A DNA stretch of 64,000 bases from Ravibacter arvi (lineage in GTDB: Bacteria > Bacteroidota > Bacteroidia > Cytophagales > Spirosomataceae), in NCBI RefSeq assembly GCF_039540405.1, contig NZ_BAABEY010000005.1:1-64000 (forward strand). Direction: 5' to 3'. Below the pieces are notes generated by a model, which ran no database searches, had not been told where the DNA came from, and saw only the letters and a list, made by a program, of their open reading frames with translations. The translations under genes were made by a program, and so were the position numbers. Positions 9,568 through 16,750 of the stretch are shown here, one piece after another (the first letter of the stretch is position 1; every line of letters starts with the position of its first letter).

Positions 9568-9644
9568 AGCAAAAATGACCAAAAGGCGATGGTATAACGG
9601 GAGACCGGGCGTGATTTCAGCCTTAATAACCGCTATGCCGACGC

Positions 9645-10412
9645 CTATTTCCAACGCTTGTGCGTCCAAAGCCACCAATCCGGATTTTGACGGATGCTCT
9701 TTTCCAGCTTTTGGGCGTAGGCGGTTGTGATGGTACCGGATGAAGTTTCGGCGGCATTTTCGCATATGGTTTGCAGGGACATTTCCCATTCGTGGCCCGA
9801 AAGCGGCCTGAGTTCGACATAACCTACGTAAGCGCCGAGGCGTTTTGCCAGTTGTTCGGCGCCGGTAAACATATAGGTAGGCTGGTTAAGGAAATCCAGT
9901 TGCAGTCCGTTCCGGTGGCCGGGGAATTGGTCGGCAATAAACAAGGTAATTCCCGGTCGCCCTCTTTCGGAGAGTAAGGTGCGTGCCGCTCCATGTGCGG
10001 GCAGGAGCCTGAGGCCGTTGCGCTGCCGTGCGGTCTTTATAAGTGAATTGCAGGTCTTATTTTTGAGCGGTTTGTAAAGTGCCTGTACCGGGGAGTTTAC
10101 CCATAACGGAAGGCTATTAAGCACTTCCCAATTGCCGTAGTGGCCGAGCAATAGCACCATGCTGCGATTCTCCATGTCTTTTTTCCGGAGGAGGGCCAGG
10201 CTTTCCGGGGTGACGCGGAGCTTGGGCAGGCGATAGAAAATGTTCTCGATCAGCACCCGTGACAGGTTCCGGTAGAAGGTAGTCTGGTATTGCAGGATAT
10301 CGGCATATGAGGCGGCGGGCATGGCGCGGGCCAGGTTTTGGAGCGAAACACTGGAGCGGTATCGGCATACTTTCCCGATCAGGTAGCCGAGCAGTTGGTA
10401 AGTAAGGCGCAT
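9645..10412 (-). CDS. Lipid A biosynthesis-type acyltransferase (LpxL/HtrB family)
   Basis: Probably adds a fatty acyl chain to a lipid A precursor at the inner membrane. The family catalytic motif HX4(D/E) is present as HYGNWE at residues 91-96, followed by ALYKPLKN (substrate arm) near 112 and FIADQFPG near 156. At 255 residues it is short: family members usually have about 25-40 more N-terminal residues forming a membrane helix, which is absent here. The frame is closed by a TGA 15 nt upstream of the ATG, so the start cannot be extended. A 34-codon hydrophobic ORF ends 8 nt upstream (10421-10525). Confidence 0.85.
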   Translation of the reverse strand: MRLTYQLLGYLIGKVCRYRSSVSLQNLARAMPAASYADILQYQTTFYRNLSRVLIENIFYRLPKLRVTPESLALLRKKDMENRSMVLLLGHYGNWEVLNSLPLWVNSPVQALYKPLKNKTCNSLIKTARQRNGLRLLPAHGAARTLLSERGRPGITLFIADQFPGHRNGLQLDFLNQPTYMFTGAEQLAKRLGAYVGYVELRPLSGHEWEMSLQTICENAAETSSGTITTAYAQKLEKSIRQNPDWWLWTHKRWK

Positions 10413-10420
10413 GGGTCCGA

Positions 10421-10525
10421 TTATTCAAGGCCCGTATGGAGGACCCCGGCGAAAATCCGGATGGTGAGCAGAATGGCCATTGCAATGGCGACGAAAAGAT
10501 AGGTGATCAGAAACAAGGCGGTCAT
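10421..10525 (-). CDS. Possible 34-residue membrane peptide ahead of the acyltransferase
   Basis: An ATG-to-TAA frame encoding a peptide that begins MTALFLITYLFVAIAM and is almost all one hydrophobic helix. It ends 8 nt before the acyltransferase start, in another frame. It could be a true small membrane protein, or a leader translated with the acyltransferase. Less likely, it is the acyltransferase's membrane anchor separated by a frameshift, since it does not look like the usual LpxL N-terminus. No homologue is recognised. Confidence 0.4.
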   Translation of the reverse strand: MTALFLITYLFVAIAMAILLTIRIFAGVLHTGLE

Positions 10526-10723
10526 ATTTTGGCTTTTGCCTGGGTGACAACTGAAAAGGAGATCTCCCTTTTCCAGTGCTCACTTTTATTTTCTAAATAC
10601 AGGGCGGTGCGAGACCGGCTTGTCGGCGCTTTGGAGAAAAAAATTATTTGCGGGCAAGTTCAACAGGTTTAGGAGGTTAGCGGGGGGCGGTAAAAAATCA
10701 TAAAAAAAATCTTGGTGGCAGAC

Positions 10724-10754
10724 TTGCGCTGAATTGTCTAATCGGATACCTTTG
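10724..10754 (+). promoter_or_regulatory. Promoter of the tRNA-Gly/Leu/Val operon
   Basis: TTG at 10724-10726, 20-bp spacer, TACCTTTG at 10747-10754, the same arrangement as the sdh promoter. The first tRNA begins 47 bp downstream. Confidence 0.65.
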
Positions 10755-10801
10755 CATCCACAATTCGAGAGAGGCGTTAAACGAAATGCCTGAATTGATT
10801 C

Positions 10802-10874
10802 GCAGAAGTAGCTCAGCTGGTAGAGCGCGACCTTGCCAAGGTCGAGGTCGCGGGTTCGAACCCCGTCTTCTGCT
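10802..10874 (+). tRNA. tRNA-Gly (GCC)
   Basis: Cloverleaf with acceptor arms GCAGAAG / CTTCTGC, D-arm AGCTCAGCTGGTAGAGC, anticodon stem CGACC/GGTCG with loop TTGCCAA (anticodon GCC), and a T-arm with GGTTCGAACCC. The CCA end is not encoded. Confidence 0.95.
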
Positions 10875-10927
10875 CAGGAGCACCGGGAACGGTGCTTTTC
10901 TTTTCTGACCCGAACGCGGGAAAGAGA

Positions 10928-11013
10928 GCCGGGGTGGTGGAACTGGTAGACACGCAGGACTTAAAATCCTGTGGGCCGCAACGCCCGTACGGGTTCGATT
11001 CCCGTCCCCGGTA
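10928..11013 (+). tRNA. tRNA-Leu (TAA)
   Basis: Class II tRNA of 86 nt. Acceptor GCCGGGG pairs with CCCCGGT (first pair G-T). Anticodon stem CAGGA/TCCTG with loop CTTAAAA gives anticodon TAA. A long variable arm (TGGGCCGCAACGCCCGTA region) follows, then T-arm CGGGTTCGATTCCCG. Confidence 0.95.
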
Positions 11014-11094
11014 CGACGGTGAATTGGCGGCGGAACTTGTTTCGGAATGCCGGGCTGAAGTGAAAAGTTACTTCGGCAAGAAAATAAAAATATC

Positions 11095-11169
11095 GGGAGT
11101 TTAGCTCAGTTGGTTCAGAGCATCTGCCTTACAAGCAGAGGGTCGGGGGTTCGAATCCCTCAACTCCCA
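11095..11169 (+). tRNA. tRNA-Val (TAC)
   Basis: Acceptor arms GGGAGTT / AACTCCC, D-arm AGCTCAGTTGGTTCAGAGC, anticodon stem CTGC/GCAG with loop CTTACAA (anticodon TAC), T-arm GGGGGTTCGAATCCCTC. It is the last tRNA of the operon, and the downstream region carries foreign-looking DNA. Confidence 0.95.
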
Positions 11170-11175
11170 CGAAAA

Positions 11176-11207
11176 GGAGACACCAGATACTGGTTGTCTC
11201 TTTTTTT
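11176..11207 (+). terminator. Terminator of the tRNA operon
   Basis: Stem GAGAC-A-CCAG / CTGG-TT-GTCTC with a small internal bulge, loop ATA, and a seven-T run at 11201-11207. Confidence 0.75.
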
Positions 11208-11250
11208 ATGCCTAAAATTAAAGACAGCGAATCAGACTGTTATGGAGTAG

Positions 11251-11439
11251 AATTTACTTTTGCAGCTTGGGTCAGACGTACCACGGATTCTGGAAAACTA
11301 TGGTAAAGAGTGCTTTCTGTTTATGGACAACTTTATCCGAATGGTGTTTCCGGCTACGGAGATCGTCACCCCCCAAGTTCCCCCCAAGTCACCCCCCAAG
11401 TTCCACCCAAGTCACCCCCCAAGTTCCACCCCAAGTCTA
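11251..11439 (+). pseudogene. Remnant of an AlbA_2-domain (COG2865) ATP-binding regulator, C-terminal piece
   Basis: The conceptual peptide reads SDVPRILENYGKECFLFMDN followed by FIRMVFPATEIVTPQV. This resembles the end of the divergent-AAA/AlbA_2 HTH regulators found in Bacteroidota mobile regions, whose tails often contain VTPQ repeats. Only about 60 codons remain, there is no plausible ATG, and a TAG closes the frame at 11248. It stays open into the following GNAT gene only because of slips in the C-rich repeat. I read it as a dead fragment left by an insertion or deletion at the tRNA-Val site. The family assignment is from remembered patterns, not a search. Confidence 0.55.
11365..11434 (+). 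repeat. Decayed 12-bp VTPQ coding repeat with frame slips
   Basis: Six units alternate GTCACCCCCCAA and GTTCCxCCCCAA. Units 1, 3, 5 and 6 are 12 bp; units 2 and 4 are 11 bp because one base is missing from the C-tract. Intact units would encode V-T-P-Q. The 11-bp units shift the frame, so the translated product becomes VPPKSPPKFHP. Confidence 0.8.
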
Positions 11440-11451
11440 GCCCCCTTGAAT

Positions 11452-12030
11452 ATGAATCTGGAAGAATTTTTCTCATCTGAATTGATTCTCGAAAATGAAT
11501 CAATTTTATTGTGCCCTTTGACCATTCACCATATCGACGCAATAGAATCAATAAGCTATAGTACAGAGCTTGGCGAATTTGGCGCGCGAGTAAAAAGCAG
11601 GGAAGATTTAACGGCCTATTTCAACTTCTGCCTGGATTCGAAAAAGGAAAAAGCGCTATATCCCCTGGTAATTATAAGAAAGAAAAACAATGATCCGGTC
11701 GGGATAACGATGCTTGGAAATATCAGTTTTCAGCATAGGAGATTGGAAATAGGATGGACATGGCTCGGTGAAAAATTCCAGGGCACAGGTGCGAACACGA
11801 TTTGTAAAAGACTCCTCCTTGATTACTGTTTTGATAATTTAAACCTCAGAAGAGTAGAGTTTAAAATAGATATCAATAACCTGAAATCACAAAAGGCAAT
11901 AGAAAAGCTCGGCGCGATAAAAGAGGGGCTTTTAAGAAATTATAACGTCCAGTCTTACGGAGAAAGCAAAGGGACATACGTTTATAGTATTCTTAAGGAA
12001 GAATGGAGAAAGGTACATCGAAAGGGATGA
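11452..12030 (+). CDS. GNAT family N-acetyltransferase (RimJ/RimL-like)
   Basis: The predicted 192-residue protein would transfer an acetyl group from acetyl-CoA to an amine. Features are the N-terminal strand ILLCPLTIHHIDAI, the segment PVGITMLGNISFQHRRLEIG, and the acetyl-CoA loop GEKFQGTGANTICKRLL near residue 105. The family ending NLKSQKAIEKLGAIKEGLLR also follows. I start it at the ATG at 11452: the upstream in-frame codons belong to the decayed repeat and have no ATG with a family match. The gene is clearly AT-richer than its neighbours, which suggests recent acquisition. The substrate is unknown. Confidence 0.85.
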   Translation: MNLEEFFSSELILENESILLCPLTIHHIDAIESISYSTELGEFGARVKSREDLTAYFNFCLDSKKEKALYPLVIIRKKNNDPVGITMLGNISFQHRRLEIGWTWLGEKFQGTGANTICKRLLLDYCFDNLNLRRVEFKIDINNLKSQKAIEKLGAIKEGLLRNYNVQSYGESKGTYVYSILKEEWRKVHRKG

Positions 12031-12149
12031 GGGAGTAAAACCCCGCCAGGATCAGGGGAAGCCAGGCACACCTCATCCTGCACCCGACCCGTTAATTATG
12101 AAAGTGCATTCCCTTAATGTCTGAGGTAAAGTTTTTTTTTTCGACCGGA

Positions 12150-12181
12150 TTTGCCAATATAATGTCATACTTCTATATTTC
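12150..12181 (+). promoter_or_regulatory. Possible promoter for the TonB-domain gene
   Basis: TTTG at 12150-12153, 20-bp spacer, TATATTTC at 12174-12181 (one mismatch to TAnnTTTG). It would give a leader of about 150 nt that contains the heptamer array at 12261. The rest of 12031-12260 holds an 11-T run at about 12132 and no gene. Confidence 0.4.
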
Positions 12182-12260
12182 GGTAAAGTAGATATCAGTC
12201 GAGTTACTTTAAAGAAATAACAAACCCGGTCGAACCGCATACATCGCACCGGCCACTCAG

Positions 12261-12323
12261 ATTTCCGATCTCCGACTTCTGACTTCCGATTTCTGATCTC
12301 CGATTTCCAATTTCCAACCTCCC
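12261..12323 (+). repeat. Nine-unit heptamer array (ATTTCCG family) just before a start codon
   Basis: Nine exact 7-bp steps: ATTTCCG, ATCTCCG, ACTTCTG, ACTTCCG, ATTTCTG, ATCTCCG, ATTTCCA, ATTTCCA, ACCTCCC. The array ends 11 nt before the ATG at 12335. The unit is the same family as the array at 26870. Confidence 0.9.
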
Positions 12324-12334
12324 ATATTATACCT

Positions 12335-13810
12335 ATGAAACACTTTATTCCTCTTTTATTTTTCTGCTTTATCCCGTTTCATAACAATAGCCAGCAAATT
12401 TACAGCGTTCACGAAGTTGATCAGCCGGCCGGGCCACGTGGCGGTATGGCCCTCATGCAACAATTTATCAGCGCCAATGTCGAGGTTCCGTTTCTGAGCG
12501 GCGTTCGCGGGCTGAATACGAAAGTGGTTGTGAAAGGGGTGATAGAGCCCGATGGTAGTATGTCTCAAATCGAAGCGGTGAATGGCCCGGATTTGCCTTG
12601 CCGGGAAGAAGCGGTTCGGGTGATGCGGTTGTATAAGGCTTGGAAACCTGCCCTTTTGAAAGGGGAGGTTGTCCGCCAGGAATTGTTTTTTCCTGTCACG
12701 TTTAAAGCCGAAGCCCGGGCCGATTTTGACAGTATTCGTTCAGCGTTTGTTCGCTACTTTGATAGAGACTTTCGTCGCGTTTCCGGTCCGGCAGGATCCG
12801 CGTTACGCAGCATCAGCCCGGTGGATCACCGGGGCCGGATTTGCAACGACGTAGTTTTTGAGCAGCTGAGAAAAAAAGAGTGGCATGAAGCCTTGCGCAT
12901 TCCTTTCCGGAAGGAAGAATTCTGGTATAAAACCGGGGTTCTGGACCCGGGCACCGATTCTGTCAAAGCATCCAGGGTATTGGTCAGAGATAGTGACCGC
13001 ACCAGCTACGGGCCGGTAGTTACGTACCAGGAAAACGGCTCCCGGCTTACCTTTACCGAATTCAACTCTGAACGATGGGTGAGCCACCTGCGCTATGACC
13101 TCAACGGACTCGTCAGGACGGCAAGTTATTGTGCGGATACCGTGGTGACGGAGCTCAGCTGGCACGACAACGGGCTGATTAAAAGTGTAGTGGAATACGC
13201 GACTTCACCCAATGACCGGGTTTATTCCGCACCAGCCCCGTTTTCCCCGATGTATTATCTGAACGCCTGGAGCCGTGACGGTAAACAGACCCTTGTCGAT
13301 GGCGACGGGTATTGGAACGATACGGGCGTAGAACTTAATGGCGAATTGATAAGGGAATCGGGAGCGGTTGCCGCAGGACTAAAAAAAGGGAAATGGGTAG
13401 GCATCCGCGCTGACAGCTCGTTGTATTACGAGGAAGTTTTTGTGAATGGCCAACTCGAAAGCGGCACGTCTTACGACGGGGATGGTACCCGGTTTACCTA
13501 TACCGATCCCGGGAAGTTGCCTGAATTTAAAGGCGGCAGGAACAAAATGTACCAGTTCCTCGCCTCCAATATCAGGTATACCGAAACGGCGGCCCGCCAG
13601 GGGGCAACGGGAAGGGTATTGATTTCGTTTGTGGTTTGCCAGGACGGTACGCTATGTGATTACGACCTGGTTCGGGGAGTGGAAAGTAGCCTGGATGAGG
13701 AGGCACTGCGCGTAGTTAAAATGATGAGCGGCTCCTGGAAGCCTGGATTTTTAAAAGGAAAGGCCGTCCGGGTAAGGCATATACTTCCCGTTAATTTCCA
13801 GATGGATTAG
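12335..13810 (+). CDS. Periplasmic protein with two TonB C-terminal-like domains
   Basis: A 491-residue exported protein (signal peptide KHFIPLLFFCFIPF). Residues about 38-125 and 400-491 each have the TonB C-domain pattern: a conserved start, a central GxVxxxxVVxxDG strand, an EEAxRVxxxxxxWKPxxxKGxxVR helix-strand, and a final PVxF strand. Between them is a region with short W/Y-rich, MORN-like toxin-antitoxin-style strands (LTFTEFNSERWVSHLRYDLNG). There is no N-terminal transmembrane anchor or proline-rich spacer, so it is not a classical energy-transducing TonB. Function unknown; it may bind TonB boxes or cell wall. Confidence 0.75.
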   Translation: MKHFIPLLFFCFIPFHNNSQQIYSVHEVDQPAGPRGGMALMQQFISANVEVPFLSGVRGLNTKVVVKGVIEPDGSMSQIEAVNGPDLPCREEAVRVMRLYKAWKPALLKGEVVRQELFFPVTFKAEARADFDSIRSAFVRYFDRDFRRVSGPAGSALRSISPVDHRGRICNDVVFEQLRKKEWHEALRIPFRKEEFWYKTGVLDPGTDSVKASRVLVRDSDRTSYGPVVTYQENGSRLTFTEFNSERWVSHLRYDLNGLVRTASYCADTVVTELSWHDNGLIKSVVEYATSPNDRVYSAPAPFSPMYYLNAWSRDGKQTLVDGDGYWNDTGVELNGELIRESGAVAAGLKKGKWVGIRADSSLYYEEVFVNGQLESGTSYDGDGTRFTYTDPGKLPEFKGGRNKMYQFLASNIRYTETAARQGATGRVLISFVVCQDGTLCDYDLVRGVESSLDEEALRVVKMMSGSWKPGFLKGKAVRVRHILPVNFQMD

Positions 13811-13924
13811 TGATTTATTAGCGACATTCGGCGACGGTTACAGACGCTGTCTCTGCGGAGGCTTGGTAAACTTCCCGCACCTTCCGATATTGCCGGATAA
13901 ATACAACCGCTAAATCCTGAACCC

Positions 13925-14917
13925 TTGAAAACAGTCACGAAAACCTTTGTTAACCTGTATCCTGTCTGGATCATCACCAGTTCGTTGCTGGCCTATGTAT
14001 GCCCTCCCGCATTTGCCTGGTTTTCGGGTAACTGGATGGTAGGGGCGCTGGCTTTTGTTATGCTGGGTATGGGGCTTACCCTTCATGTAGATGATTTTAA
14101 GGCCATCGCCAAAATGCCCGGTGTTGTGTTTGTAGCGAGTGTGCTCCAATATACGGTGATGCCGTTGTCGGCCTATCTTATTGCAAAATGGCTGCAGCTT
14201 GCGCCCGGCCTGGCAGTGGGATTGATTATCGTTGGCTGCTGCCCCGGAGGTACCGCTTCGAATGTTATCACCTACCTGGCACGCGGACACGTGGCATTGT
14301 CGATTATTATGACCACTGTTTCGACGCTTCTGGCCATCGTGGCTACCCCGTTGCTGACGGAAGCGCTTGCGGGAACATACCTCCCGATCGATCCCTGGGG
14401 GCTGTTCTACACCACGTTGCAGGTTGTTCTGGTCCCTGTCGTTCTGGGAATGGCCATTAATAACCGCTTTCCCGAGGTAGCTAAAAAGATGGTGGTCGCG
14501 GGACCGGTGGTTTCTGTTGTGGCACTGATTTTTATTGCCGGCAGCATTGTTGCGCTAAGCGCCGGAGCCGTAGCGGAAAACATCGGCTTGCTGACCACTG
14601 CAGCCGGCCTGCTCCATATCGCCGGATTTGCACTTGGTTACGCCATATCCAGGATTTTTGGATACAGCCATATCTTTTCGAGAACAATATCCATTGAAGT
14701 AGGAATGCAGAACGGCGGATTGGGAGCAGTATTGGCCAAACGGAATTTCCCGGCAGAGCCCTTAACTGCTGTACCTGCTATTTTCAGCAGTGTGCTGCAA
14801 AACCTGATCGGCGGGCTGCTCGCCGCTTACTGGCGATGGCAGACCGATCCGGGAAGAGAAAACGGTACATTTGCCACAAAACCACAATCTGTAGAGGAGG
14901 GCGGGTATCCCGAATGA
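13925..14917 (+). CDS. Bile acid:sodium symporter (BASS) family transporter
   Basis: A 330-residue inner-membrane protein with about nine to ten hydrophobic segments. Family motifs include GLIIVGCCPGGTASNVITYL (about 98-117) and EVGMQNGGLGAVLA near 259. Bacterial BASS members carry organic anions, often with sodium. I use the TTG start at 13925 because the first in-frame ATG is at residue 38 and would remove the first helix. The cargo is unknown; the downstream nucleoside-hydrolase-like gene (50 bp away) may share its transcript. Confidence 0.85.
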   Translation: MKTVTKTFVNLYPVWIITSSLLAYVCPPAFAWFSGNWMVGALAFVMLGMGLTLHVDDFKAIAKMPGVVFVASVLQYTVMPLSAYLIAKWLQLAPGLAVGLIIVGCCPGGTASNVITYLARGHVALSIIMTTVSTLLAIVATPLLTEALAGTYLPIDPWGLFYTTLQVVLVPVVLGMAINNRFPEVAKKMVVAGPVVSVVALIFIAGSIVALSAGAVAENIGLLTTAAGLLHIAGFALGYAISRIFGYSHIFSRTISIEVGMQNGGLGAVLAKRNFPAEPLTAVPAIFSSVLQNLIGGLLAAYWRWQTDPGRENGTFATKPQSVEEGGYPE

Positions 14918-14967
14918 AATTCGGATGATCCGGCGCCCCGGAGAGAACAGGATATAGGTAACCGATA

Positions 14968-15948
14968 ATGACTTTAAGTAAAGATAAATTCGTGTCGCTT
15001 CTGACGGCGGCGATCCTTTTATGGACAATAGGTAATACGGATTGTCCGGCGCAGACCAACGTGATTTTCGATACCGACATCGGTTCGGACTGTGATGATG
15101 CAGGTGCTATGGCGGTCCTCCATAAGCTTGCCGACAAAGGGGAAATCAATATTCTCGGCGTCATTTTCAGTTCTGAAAAAAATAAATTCGGAGTGGGGAC
15201 CTGCGACGCTATCAATACCTATTACGGCAGAGGGAACCTGCCGCTCGGCCACGCGAAAGGCAACGAGGTAGGCGATTCCCGGAATTTGTATTCGCAGGTA
15301 ATTGCAGAAGCGAAAGATGAATATGGTCATCGTCTGGTCGATTCGGCGGCTGCGCTGCTCGACGTCTATAAGAATATTCTCGCCGGCCAACCGGACTCCA
15401 GCGTTACCATAGTGAGCGTCGGCCATCCTTACGGCCTTTACACGTTGCTGAGGGATGCGGAAGGGAAGGAGCTGATCGGCCGTAAGGTCTCCCGTTGGGT
15501 GGTCATGACCCATACGGACACTGCCCCGCTTCAGGACTGGAATTTCGGGAAAAACGGAGCGGCTCCTTATGTAAAATACCTGCTCGGGAACTGGCCCGGT
15601 AAAATATTTTTTTCCGGGGCAGGAAAAACAATCCTGACCGGTCATAAAAAACTGCCTTTTTCACCGGACCCCAATCCGGTGAAAAAGGCTTATGAAATAT
15701 GGCGGTTCAACGCGCTGGTCAGGGGCCGATCAAGCTGGGATCAGATAGCGGTCCTATTTGCAGCCAGGCCAGGTTATTTCCATGTTGATGCGCGGGGAAG
15801 CCTCGTACAAAATGAGCAATACGAAACCTATTGGGACGTTGCCTCCGATCGCGCCAACCACTACCGGATTACACCGGCTCTCGATGACCGGGAAATGGAA
15901 AATATGATTGAAGACCTGATGAGCGAGCAGCCGTCAGCGAAGCGGTAG
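14968..15948 (+). CDS. Exported nucleoside hydrolase-like protein
   Basis: A 326-residue protein with a signal peptide (FVSLLTAAILLWTIGNTDCPAQ). The DTDIGSDCDDAGAM motif at residues 35-48 is the calcium-binding signature of inosine-uridine preferring nucleoside hydrolases, which split N-glycosidic bonds of ribonucleosides. The later segment VSVGHPYGLYTLL and the W-rich NPVKKAYEIWRFN segment fit the secreted Bacteroidota subgroup. Some members of that subgroup may act on other glycosides. The nearby transporter gene suggests an uptake or salvage pair, which is inference. Confidence 0.8.
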   Translation: MTLSKDKFVSLLTAAILLWTIGNTDCPAQTNVIFDTDIGSDCDDAGAMAVLHKLADKGEINILGVIFSSEKNKFGVGTCDAINTYYGRGNLPLGHAKGNEVGDSRNLYSQVIAEAKDEYGHRLVDSAAALLDVYKNILAGQPDSSVTIVSVGHPYGLYTLLRDAEGKELIGRKVSRWVVMTHTDTAPLQDWNFGKNGAAPYVKYLLGNWPGKIFFSGAGKTILTGHKKLPFSPDPNPVKKAYEIWRFNALVRGRSSWDQIAVLFAARPGYFHVDARGSLVQNEQYETYWDVASDRANHYRITPALDDREMENMIEDLMSEQPSAKR

Positions 15949-16750
15949 TACCCCACATTTTGATTTCCAAACGAAAGCCTCTCATCGCGTATACCGCGTG
16001 GGATCGGGCTGCTCCATACCGCCTGGCAGGAGCATAACCTCTGCGTCCGGTCATTTTCCCTTCAGATTGTTACAAACTGGCTATTTTTTGTAATGTGAGC
16101 GATAGAAAATATTTTATACCCTGCCGTTATTTGCAATAAAATAAATAGCCATAGAAAAATCCTGTAACACTGAACTTCTGAACAATATTGATAACAAGCA
16201 AGCATCTTTCATAGCTATATACTATATCTGATTGAAGTAATCTCTGTTTAATTCACAAGGGAGTCGCTATCCCGATTAAGAATGCAATTTGGTTAAATTA
16301 TAATGAATTGATTTACGTGATAATTGCTAACAACTTTAAAAGTTTTTTATGACATGCATTATAACTATTTCCACTTCTTTAAAAATAAAACAATGAATTT
16401 GTGATTTTTTTCTATAGTTCTTTTGTGCCTTAATCGTGAGTTACGCAGCCCTTATCATGTCTTAAAGGCTGTCGTAAAGTATCACACACTATGACCGGGG
16501 GTATGGGCCCCACCGCCGGTATAGCAATTGAATATCGCCAACAGTTACCTGCTCTTAGCTGGTATAATTTGTCTCGCTCTTTTGATGTCGTAAAAAGAGT
16601 GCGCGCGCATGTATTGTGCTTTTTTTACACATTCAGAATGGAGATGCAATTGCCCGGTCGCTCCCGGCGACGGACATGCGCTCTCAGGGTTTTACCCTTT
16701 CGTATTACAACAATTAATTTCCCTCATTTTGTTTGTTCTTTCTTAAACTT
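15949..16750. other. 802-bp intergenic region, AT-rich, no gene recognised
   Basis: Between the nucleoside-hydrolase-like gene and the giant repeat protein. It is markedly AT-rich from about 16080 to 16440 and contains AACTTTAAAAGTT at about 16330 (palindrome). A possible promoter element TTCTTTTG lies near 16418 (one mismatch). A weak frame at 16491-16754 has no protein-like features. The long leader ahead of 16751 may carry regulation, but I cannot name an element. Confidence 0.6.

Noticed and set aside
11251..12030. Single 256-residue GNAT with a long N-terminal tail
   Set aside because: The first 64 codons have no ATG and match a decayed VTPQ tail, so the GNAT is taken to start at 11452.
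12261..12323. Possible CRISPR array
   Set aside because: Units are 7 bp with no unique spacers between them; there are no cas genes in the window.
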